A stretch of 64,000 bases of DNA from Isoetes taiwanensis. Lineage: Eukaryota; Streptophyta; Lycopodiopsida; Isoetales; Isoetaceae. The notes below the pieces were generated by a model. That model saw nothing but the letters and a program-made list of their open reading frames with translations, ran no database searches and was not told the DNA's origin. Positions 10,640 to 19,619 of the stretch are shown here, piece by piece (positions within the stretch are counted from its first letter, which is position 1; each line of letters opens with the position of its first letter). A program made the translations under genes and the position numbers. Location of the stretch: positions 5,504,195 through 5,568,194 of the forward strand of contig JAJEKV010000050.1 of the NCBI GenBank assembly GCA_021234155.1. Direction: 5' to 3'.

Positions 10640-13600
10640 TCATGGAGGGACTAGTCCTTTCTTTGTCAAATAACTCTCAAGATAGGGATCCATCTCCTTA
10701 GTCCGATCTAGTTCTGGATGCGTTTTGACAACATCTGATACTGTTTTACCAGAAGCCAAGCCACTCATGATGGACATGAATAGTACTAGAAACTCATCCG
10801 TTGAGTAATCTCGTGGAGTATAAGTTGGTGGATTTAGAGGCGACCTTGATTATAAAAGCACTTAAGAGCATCATCATCTACTATTATGATGTCCCTTTCT
10901 TTTGAATGCCAAGCTGATCCATCATAGTACCAAGATGTTTCACGAAGACCGGTTTGCCATCCGGATCTCTTGGATGTGGAAACTTTATACACTTACTTTG
11001 GTCCCAAATCGTCCACAAAGTCTCGATTCATGCACGGTAACACCCTAAGTACTTCATCAACATTTTTGCGTTCCATTGAGGACCCGGATGGCAACTTCGA
11101 AACAATCAGGCGCCTCATTCATCATATCTTCTAAGTGTGGACGAGGATAGATCCACTTAGTATTCGATTCTAGAGGGACTTGCTCAAGTCATCATCTTGT
11201 TAATAAGCTTCTTAGGAAACGTTTTACGGGACACCATTCGGATCGAAGACAATGATTTTGTCACAAGCGGGTGGAGCCCGAACCATGGAAAACAAAGAGT
11301 TAGCCATGCAAAAGTGTTCGCAATACACGCCAAGCCGCGTTTTATCCTTCATAACAAAGCTACATATCATGCCCGGCGTGAATTACCTTTCATCGTCGCC
11401 GTCATCCGCAGCAGTCTTAGCGTCTACTTCACTCCGGGATGCTTCTTGCCGGAAGCATGAACGCCACCGTTAAGTTTGGACACGTTCTCTTCTATGAAAG
11501 CTACCGGGGGTTTGATTCCTAACCTCGGTGGTTGCATCCGAGCTTGCATGATCATCCCGGCCGGTATCGAACTCGCTTTGCCGACGCTGCACCCCTAAGC
11601 CGGACATTACCACTTGGAATGTTATCAAGCATGGGACGCCAAATTTTTCTCCATGGTCTCACGTCCCGCTCTAGCATTTCGGCCTTCTCCTCGGGGTTGC
11701 ATTGCTTTTTAACATTCGGAATTGCACTTTCGGAGGCTTTTGTGAACTAATATTCTCGCTTACGCCCTTCGTCAGAAGGTACCAAAGCCAACGGGTTTTT
11801 ATCTTTGACAGGACCCCAATCAGCCGTGGCTAGTACCTTTTCGAAAAACACTTCAAGGAAATCCCTGGACTGGTCATCGTTGACGAAACTTAAACATCTT
11901 CTTGATATCTTCAGGGCCTCTCTACCAATATACCCTCCAACATGCAATTCCACGACAAGTGGTATCAAGTGGTGCAAATGCCTCAACAAGATAGCTTGCC
12001 AGATTGATTGCAAACCCATGTTTATTCAAGGGTCCCTTTTCTTTTGTCAGCAATTCCAGAGTGATGTCTTTGCGGTAGAGGTTAGGAACATCAAATTCCT
12101 CGCATTCATTTGCTTCATCCTCATCATCTGCTTTGTAGAAGACATTTTTCAAGTTGGGTTCATCCAAAAGAAAACACTGCCATGCACCTTTATCCGATGC
12201 CCCTTTGCTCTTAGCTACCTCATAGTCGTCATCTGGCACAAGGGATATCATTATGAAGATTATACAAGCGCTTTTATCTTTGCATCCTCAAATCAAGATC
12301 CTTTGTCTCAAAGAGAAGAGAGCCTTCCCTAACGACCTTTAGGCATTCTAAGTCGTATGAAGCCACCAAAGCATGCATATGAGGCTCTCCCGGGGGCATA
12401 TGATGACAATAGTAAAGAGTTTTCGAGTTGTTAAGCCTATGCGGCTACTAAAAAACTGGCTTTGTACTCTGTTGAGTCATCCCCTTCTCTCCTTTTTTGG
12501 TCATGCTATCCAATACAAACAGAGAAATATTACGAGGGCCTATTGTTGTATCGGGTAGGAGACCTTTATAGCCGATGAGAGACCAGGCATTGGAGTGCAG
12601 GTAAGTCACCACCAACATCTTTCAGGACGGCAACCTTTCTTCTCAGCTCAGCCATCACCTTATCAGATAGCTTTGAGGTGTGCTGTTGGTTCTTTGATTT
12701 CCTGTTTTGCAGAAATTCCTTCGACCAAAAGACGTATTTCTTGATGTCATCAGCAGACACGCCATACTTGTCTAGTAGGCCGACTTCAGACAATGTTACA
12801 TCACCAGATAGCTTCTGAAGTTCTTCACCAACTGCTACCTTCATAACTCGCATGTTCTTTATATGAGTGCAACAATCAATGAAGGACATTTTGTCCTTAA
12901 CTGAAGAAGCCTTCTTGTACAGAACTTCTTTGTTTATGCATTGATTTAACAACCAAATGATTTCATCATCTTGGAGGCCCTGTACTTTCCTCATCTCGGT
13001 AGTCTTGAGATCAAATATTGAAGTATCTTGAGGAGGCACTCGTCCCATTGGGCCTGGTAGCTGTTTCTGAGCATAAGCATCCCAGAACTTCGTTCCGCGC
13101 CTGAGACTTCGTCCTTAGCGAAGACGATCTTGTAGGTATCTGTAGGACCTCTGGAAGCTGCTTCAGACGTCTCGCCTGCTTCCTCCCCAGTTTTTTTTCC
13201 TGTTTTTTTGGCTCTTGGTTTCCTATCTTGGATGATAGTCTGAGCCAAGGTCTTTTCCAATGCCTTAAACTCCTCAAACTTTGTTCCTCCCTGTTTTGTT
13301 TGCAGGGGTCTTCCATATTCTATCCATTGCTGGCGGGCATGACGGAGTTGTTCCACGTAAGGGCTGCACGTGTAAGGAAAGCATGTCAGCCAATATGAGC
13401 GGGGCATACAAAAGTTAACCGCTTTTAGATCAAGCAAACGGGATAATCGGGGAAACGCGTCAAAGGCGGTAGGTGCCAAATTCGGCGTGGCGTGTATTCA
13501 TGCCGCCAATTGGCGCTGGCGTGTATTCGTCCATGAATTGTCAAGATGAATACACGCCACGCCAATTGCCAATGTTTTACATTTTGATCAGGCAGATGCG

Positions 13601-15064
13601 TTGCCAATTGGCGCTGGCGTGTATTCATGCCGGCAGCAGCGGACGAATACACGCCAGCGCGAATTATAAAGATGAAACACACGCACGCGCCAATTGGCCG
13701 GCATGTATTCGTCCGCGAATAGGCAAAGATGAATACGCCCGGTAGCGAATTGGCAAGGCATCGCGATTCGCTACCTGGCGTGTATTCGCCCCCGATGAAA
13801 ATGCAAAGACATTGGCAATTGGCGGATGGCGACACACCACCTGGACCTATTCTACCACTTGTTATTGCTACTTGATATATCCGACTCTATTCCACCAAAT
13901 ATACTAACCTTTTATAAAGAAAGACTTAGCCCATTTCGTTCAATGTTGCACTAATCTACGCCGGGTCCTCTCAAGGGGTATGGGGGCTTAGAAACCGACA
14001 CCTCCCCGTGGTTGTAATGTAGCAGATACATTGTTTGTCCAGTTTGCTTAGCCTGGTTGGATAGGGACCGTTGTGCCTCAATAGAATACTGTCCGTCAAT
14101 TATAAGGAAGCATACATTAGGGTTCTCCACTGTTAGCTCTTCTAGTGTTGTCCCATGGAGTGGAGCATCCTTTTCTTATCCCAAGGAAGCACGTCGGTGG
14201 CATAGGAACTTGGCACGGATTCCTCACCATCGCCCTCAATATTTCTCTTGCATGCTCGGGGTCATACCTCCCCGCTAACAAGACTTGACTTATGTGATCT
14301 CACCGGACGGTCAACATGGATGGGATGTGTAAAAGATTGGTCAAGTGGGTAGTTGTCCGTGCATACTTGACTAGCCTACTCATTGCCTCCGGTTTGCAAT
14401 TTCTTTCGGAGTCATTTTATGCCAAAATGCCATCAATGTTGCAATGGGGATGTCCTTTCCTAAGTCCAAAGAATCTTCGTACATCCCCGATATCATTTTG
14501 ATGCTTCATCTCCTCCGGTAGTAACTTGGAGAAGGTCCTCATAAAGCTCTCCTCACCGCAGACACCCCTTCACTAATAGAAACTGGAGTGAGGGGCGGTA
14601 TTTTGAGGCCATCCGTACTTGAAACATGACTCGGCACTCACGCCCTTCTTCATCAGACCATCTTTGAAAGCAGTTGCCCTGGCATGTGTAAATCTGACGA
14701 GATCTTTCTTGTGGTTCTTCACAACCTCCACTAGGAGTTGACAACAGATGTCATCCTGCTCCTCACAAGTGATAAGAATACCTTGTTTCTTCATAAGATC
14801 GGTCTCTTTCTTTCTGGAGTGTAACACAAGATCCACCTTACCATTTGTTTTGCCTACATCAACATACCACTCGACTTGTCATCCATCTTCTCCTCGGGGC
14901 ATGGAGGATGCAGGTCGCTTTCTGATAATGGATCCGCTATCATCCATCGACAATGTATAGGATACTGCGTCCTCATTGGGCTTTCCCTTCTTCTGTGAAC
15001 TGGAGCTCGCTGGAGTATCTTCCGAGCCTCTTGCTTTCTTAGGAGGAGGTGTAGGAGCAGTCAT
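10640..15064 (-). pseudogene. Long uncharacterised transposon-encoded protein, frame-broken or multi-exon
   Basis: Starts at an ATG at 15064 with a low-complexity head (MTAPTPPPKKARGSEDTP) that has a basic, nuclear-localisation-like look. It continues through 'GKVDLVLHSRKKETDLMKKQ' (14836), 'LLPEEMKHQNDIGDVRRFFG' (about 14510), 'RYDPEHAREILRAM' (about 14270), then 13479-12566 with charged helical text (KKYVFWSKEFLQNRKS), 12251-11747 (acidic, 'YKADDEDEANECEEFDVP'), and a plausible C-terminus near 10640 ('LESYLTKKGLVPP'). Frames change several times; some breaks may be introns, others mutations. I do not recognise the family. Its strand is opposite to the transposase. It could be an accessory or DNA-binding protein of the element; that is only position-based. 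Confidence 0.45.
13475..13835. repeat. Cluster of palindromic repeats (ggcgtgtattc / gaatacacgcc)
   Basis: The 11-mer ggcgtgtattc occurs at 13489, 13518, 13616 and 13777 and its reverse complement at 13548 and 13645, with further one-mismatch copies (e.g. gaatacgccc at 13731). Between them lie the self-complementary words ccaattgg(c) and gaattggc. The result is a 360-bp region that can fold into many alternative stems. It falls inside the minus-strand gene region, so it may be an intron or a separate functional array. Confidence 0.75.
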
Positions 15065-15756
15065 TCAGTTTTATCTCTTCTTCCCTGCAAACGACGGTGC
15101 AATACACGCTTAGCGCAATTTCGGGTGGTCATCAATTCCGGCCAGGCTAAAGCACAGAATGGCATACAGTCCCCGATTCATGACATGCACTCATAAAGGC
15201 GTGCCAAAGATGCCGCACCGCGTGCCAATTGAAAAAGCGAGGCCAACTAAACACGGTCATACTACTTTACAAATTATAGACATAACAGTTAATCACGAGC
15301 AGGACAATTTAACACAGGAAGAACATTTATTATGCAGATGCAAATACAAGTCACAGCAGAAATGAGCAGCTAAAGAAATGATAGACAGGAGTGTCAACAG
15401 CTATAGAAATTTAAGTCACTGCTACAGAAATAATAGACAGGAGCATAGGCAGAAGATACAGAGCAAATACAGTAAATACAGAGCAATGAACAATGAATGA
15501 ATAACACACAGAATGATGACAATACTGACCTTGAGCATCTTCTCTCGCGGCCCGGCCTGAGTTTGGAGCAGCATGACCTTTGGGCGGCATCTTCGCGATG
15601 ATCTTGAGCGCCTCGGAGTTCTTGAGTTCCTGAGCGCCTCGGAGTTCTTGAGCGTCTCGGAGCAAGTCGACAATCAAAAAGCAAGAAATGGAATTCAAAA
15701 ACTTATATAGATTTCCATAAGGCGATTAGGGCGGCTTTCGATCGACGGGTTTCATT

Positions 15757-15887
15757 CGGATCGACTTTTCATCGACGGTCCGATAGAAGTGAGCGGTTAT
15801 TAAAATATCGCGGATCGACTTTTAATCGACGGTCCGATAGAAGGGAGCGGATATTTAAATTTCGCGGATCGACTTTTAATCGACGGT
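15757..15887. repeat. 54-bp direct repeat, about 2.4 units
   Basis: The word cggatcgacttttaatcgac (first unit with one change) starts at 15757, 15811 and 15865, exactly 54 bp apart, followed in the first two units by ggtccgatagaag-ggagcgg. The core gatcgac...gtcgat is itself partly palindromic. It lies between the divergent starts of the minus-strand gene (15064) and the plus-strand DUF8039-like exon (about 16200), a position suited to a shared promoter or protein-binding region. Confidence 0.75.
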
Positions 15888-16199
15888 TAGCAATCTTACG
15901 CTTGGGTCTAATGGACGGGACGCGATCGTACGACCGCCGTATTGTCAAATCCCATAATTAGATTTCACTCAGCGGCTAGAAAAGCAGTACAATTAACGGA
16001 TAATTTGAAACTACCACCTAATCTTGCTGCCAGCCTTTCTTGTCATTCGAACTCGAAAGAACTGGGAAGAACAGGAAGAACTCGAAAAGAACTCTAAGAA
16101 CTGGGAAGAAGCCGGCTACCGGCGATGTCGAAGCCTTCATGTAAGTTCATCTACTCTTCCAGAACCCAAGCTCCAAATTAATCCCACGATCTTGCGACA

Positions 16200-16451
16200 T
16201 TGAACAGCGTTGGAGAAGAATGCTACATGTTGATGACGAATTTGAAGAGGAGGGTGGGAAATTGCAAGATAGAATCAGTCGATCCGGAAGCAATCTGCCA
16301 TGGAGTTCCTCTTGGAAATGATCATGTGAAGATTCTAGTAACCAGTTGCCATTTCAACGACGAAGCATTACCCAGAAGGCATCCTGATGGAGACACAGTG
16401 GGTGAAAGCATCGGAACCTTTGTTGCATGGCCAGTAATTCGCTTAAAGAAG
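16200..16451 (+). CDS. Exon with DUF8039-like domain
   Basis: The frame runs 'ICHGVPLGNDHVKILVTSC', then 'ALPRRHPDGDTVGESIGTFV' and 'AWPVIRL', ending in AAG|gtgagt, a canonical 5' splice site at 16451/16452. The order (G-x-PLG-x-DHVKV ... T-G/V-x-ALGTFVAWP) is that of the plant domain of unknown function DUF8039, usually met in transposon-related plant proteins next to transposase or Ulp1-protease segments. The true exon start is not fixed: an alternative frame just upstream (MLHVDDEFEEEGGK) suggests a splice or a frameshift around 16265. I could not follow the next exon. A protein of the 12.2-kb element is the likely owner; the biochemical role of the domain is unknown to me. Confidence 0.55.
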
Positions 16452-16969
16452 GTGAGTTTCATTTACTTGGAAGACATAGAGAAAGATTGAGTGCTCATAC
16501 TAAAATGCACAAGCTGATTCTGTCATATGTATGAAATTAAAAGGCTTCCATGCCAGACCATTCATTCAATATTGCAAAACTATAAGGCCTGCAGACCAGA
16601 GCATTCAGGAATTCAAAAAACACTGTTTTCTTTACATGGATGGGATATTCTTTACATGGATGGCATTCTTTACATTGTTTTAATTACATCTGTGTGTTAT
16701 TTATCTATGTGTTATTCATCTGTGTGTTGTTCCTCAGTAGTCTCAAATGCTGGCACAATAGTCTCAAATGCTGTTGAAAAAAGATAAACTGGCATACAAG
16801 ATTCTGGCAAATAAGATGGTGCAGCTATTGGGATATTACCCAAAATGGCTTCGAGGTCTGCAACTCTAATTATCAGCTTAGCATTCTCCATTTCAAGCCC
16901 CTCCATAGCACGGCACTACTCATTGAATAAGCTTATGCTTGTAGCCTATGCTGGCACAGGAGGAACTTC

Positions 16970-17030
16970 AGTTGAATACGCGCCAGGCGTATGTTCAGTT
17001 GAATACGCGCCAGGCGCGAATTCATTGAAA
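16970..17030. repeat. Two tandem palindromic units (gaatacgcgccaggcg)
   Basis: The string agttgaatacgcgccaggcg occurs twice in 45 bp. It is related to the 13.5-kb palindrome family and to the arms of the hairpin that follows. Confidence 0.7.
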
Positions 17031-17162
17031 AAACAAATTAGTGATTTCGCGCCATGAGCTAATACCATTCACTTGTAATTTAAATGCCATGCGTGTATCC
17101 TGTATTGTACTTTAAAGCAGTACTGTAATTTCTTCAGAAGCTGTACTGTAATTTTTAAATTC

Positions 17163-17373
17163 GAGAGAGCTGAAGTGAAATCACGCCAGGCGCGAAATAT
17201 GTTTGTGTGCAAAATGTTTACATTGTGCAGGTCCAATACACGCCTGGCGTGAACTGCATAAAGCTAATTACTGTATGCAATTCACGCCAGGCGTGTACTG
17301 GACTGCTTGACAATTTAAACATTTTGCACACAAACATATTTCGCGCCTGGCGTGATCTCACTTCAGCTCTCTC
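17163..17373. repeat. 211-bp hairpin (near-perfect inverted repeat)
   Basis: Bases 17163-17220 are the inverse of 17316-17373 with a single mismatch (gaaatcacg versus cgtgatctc). The inner parts (17230-17258 and 17279-17306) also pair with few mismatches around tacacgcctggcgtga. Arms total about 94 nt, leaving a small loop near 17268. Each arm holds copies of the cgccaggcg core. An RNA from either strand would form a long stem. Confidence 0.8.
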
Positions 17374-17392
17374 AAAACTAAGAATGAAAGAG

Positions 17393-17664
17393 CCAGAATT
17401 CAAAACAGCTTCTGAAGAAATTACAGTTATGCTTTCAAGTTAGAGTTGACACTAAAGAAACATATTGCAGTCATTAATCCTTGTATTGCCATTGAAAATT
17501 TTTACATAAGGCCTTTTATTAGAGTTGCCAGAATTCAAAACAGCTTCTGCAGAAATTACAGTTCTGCTTTCAAGTTAGAGTAGAAACTAAAGAAACATAT
17601 TGCAGTCAGTAAATCCTTGTATTGCCATTGAAAAATTTTACATAAGGCCTTTTATTAGAGTTGC
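17393..17664. repeat. Tandem duplication of a 135-bp unit
   Basis: The unit starting ccagaattcaaaacagcttc at 17393 is repeated from 17528 with a few substitutions (tctgaag/tctgcag, ttatgc/ttctgc). Each contains 'acataaggccttttattagagttgc' at its end. Confidence 0.8.
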
Positions 17665-17799
17665 CCAGCTCTGTGTTACAAAATTACAGAAGTTCTAGGC
17701 AGTTTAAGGAGATGCCTAGCTCCATTCATAATCCTCATTTGAGGCCTTTTTTGGAGATGCCCAGCTCGCTCTTCTGAACCAAAAACTAAATAACAAAAT

Positions 17800-18930
17800 T
17801 CAGCCCTCTACCTCCTCCTCTTCTTCCTCTGAGCTTTCATCTGCCATCTCCTCAAGGATGGCTTCTGCAACAACTTCATCATCGGAGGAGGAGAGGGCGT
17901 CCATAATCAGCTGCTTTTTTTCTTCTTCTAATTCTTCCCGCCATTCTTCATCTGCTTCCTCCATTTCTTCTTCTTTCTCAATCTCGTTCTCCATCTCCTC
18001 ATCTGAATCAAGGGGAGTATGGGGGGACTCGGGGCTGCTGGTGCCATGGAATAAAATAACGGCTAAGGTTAGCCAAATGGCTATTTTGTAGCAGTTTTGC
18101 CAAGAAAAACGGCTAAACTAAATGGAAAAAATGACCCAAAAAAAGAAAATTTTAGCCCAATTTTTTTGCCGCCCAAGTGAGTTTTTAGGTTGAATAGCCA
18201 AACCTTCACCTCCACACATATCCGTCAGGACATCGATTAGCTAAATCTAAGATAGAGTGGGGCTTGGAAAAATGGACAGATTAGCCGAAATTCAACATAA
18301 TGTATGTACTAACTTTAAGAAATTTCAAATAGGGTTTATATTTTTCTTTTTCTTTTTTCCACTTTCTTTCTTGTTCCAAGTACAAAGTTGAAGCATTGGA
18401 GGAAAAGGAATAATATAGTCCCTTTTTTCTAGGTTTTTGAACATGTTCATGTATGTTTATATCTTGATTTATGTATTTACAATAAATTCAATGTCTTTGC
18501 TAAAATGCTTGGATTTTTTTAAATTACTATAGCGTGATGGCTAATATTTGACTTTCCATTTTGTGAAAGTTTAGCCAAAAGCAAGAAAGTGTGATGGAGA
18601 AAAACCATTTAGTTTAGCTAAGTGTTAGAAACTTCTAGCCCCAGTTTGAAGGTAGTTTAGCTAAACCTATCTTGGCTACACTAAAATATAGGAGTAGTAA
18701 TTTATTCCATGGCTGGTGCTGGTGCTCAGATAATCTTTTCCCGGGCGAAGCTTGCCCTGAAAAAATAACTCCTCGCAATTATCCGGACTGTGGTGCGGAG
18801 AGTAGCTACAGCGGCATCTGCGGGAGGGGGGAATGGATTTCTTTATCAATTTTTTTATCTGCCTCTTCGCCTCTCGGAGGCGAGTCCGGCGGGATGGAGC
18901 GGGACGAGGCCGGGCAGCATCGCTCACCAT
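17800..18930 (-). pseudogene. Small acidic protein gene split by a hAT-type MITE
   Basis: The minus-strand frame starts near 18930 (MVSDAARPRPAPSRR, basic, then RRCRCSYSPHHSPDNC), reaches the MITE at 18719, and continues beyond it at 18036 with SPESPHTPLDSDEEMENE and a very acidic Glu-rich tail, stopping at 17800. The part after the MITE is in the same frame as the part before it if the 667-bp MITE and one copy of the 8-bp duplication are subtracted. Split basic/acidic composition suggests a chromatin- or transposase-associated partner, but I recognise no family. It lies in the 12.2-kb element on the strand opposite the transposase. Confidence 0.55.
18045..18711. mobile_element. 667-bp non-autonomous hAT-type MITE (nested)
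   Basis: Ends are inverted copies: catggaataaa at 18045 and tttattccatg at 18701-18711. Both sides carry the same 8-bp duplication gctggtgc (18037-18044 and 18712-18719), the length typical of hAT elements. Inside, 'ggctaaggttagcc' and 'tagctaaacc' words are repeated near both ends. There is no coding capacity. The same insertion is present in copy B (about 43,159-43,737), so it predates the duplication or haplotype split. Confidence 0.85.
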
Positions 18931-19619
18931 GGTAGAAGGAAGAAAGGAAGAAAGGATTGGCGCTAGAAGGAAGAAAGGATTGGCGGTTGAAAGAATGGAG
19001 GGTTTCTTATAGGCGCGGTTGTAATTATGATTCCATCACATCATACAACATTAATATCATATACGAATTACCTATCATTACTTCTATTGAATTAATTACG
19101 CCCTAGGTTATCATAATTCTCTATAGAATTACCCACATGTCAGCTATACTTAAAACCTATGTTTTCATTAATTTTGTATAATTACCTTGACCCCAGCTAT
19201 ACTTACAACCAACTTTGGCCCATCTAGATTCACGACCTATACTTACCTCATTAGTACTACTAGCATACACCCTATGTTACCATTAATTTTGCAATAATTA
19301 CCTACACCTGAGCTATACTTACAACCTATTTTTGGCTGCACTTACAACATATATTTGTCCATTTAATGGTTTTCTTGGTATTTCTTAAAGTTCCCTTTAA
19401 TCGGTTCTCAAAAATTACTTTGTCCTTTTTCGAACTAATATTAAGACATTTCACTTTATATAGGTGAAGCGTGTGGATCCTAAAAAGGGTAAAAATGTAA
19501 TGCCTATCCCCCAAACATGTTTCAACATTGTTACCACATGTTCTTATCACATTGTTACCCCATTGTAAACATTGTTCTTGTAGGTCAATCTTTGTGGACC
19601 TCCCAAAGGGTGTTGAATT

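Noticed and set aside
13425-13835. Open frames across the 13.5-kb palindrome cluster on both strands
   Set aside because: Their translation only reflects the repeated 11-mer and changes with it; no protein family.
15394-15698. Overlapping minus-strand frames rich in Arg/Ser
   Set aside because: Three overlapping frames share the interval, all driven by a short repeated word (gcctcggagttcttgag). Not supported as genes.
17858-18091. Ser-rich open frame on the plus strand
   Set aside because: It is the opposite-strand shadow of the Glu-rich acidic protein; the runs of tct/ttc are the complement of gaa/gag codons.
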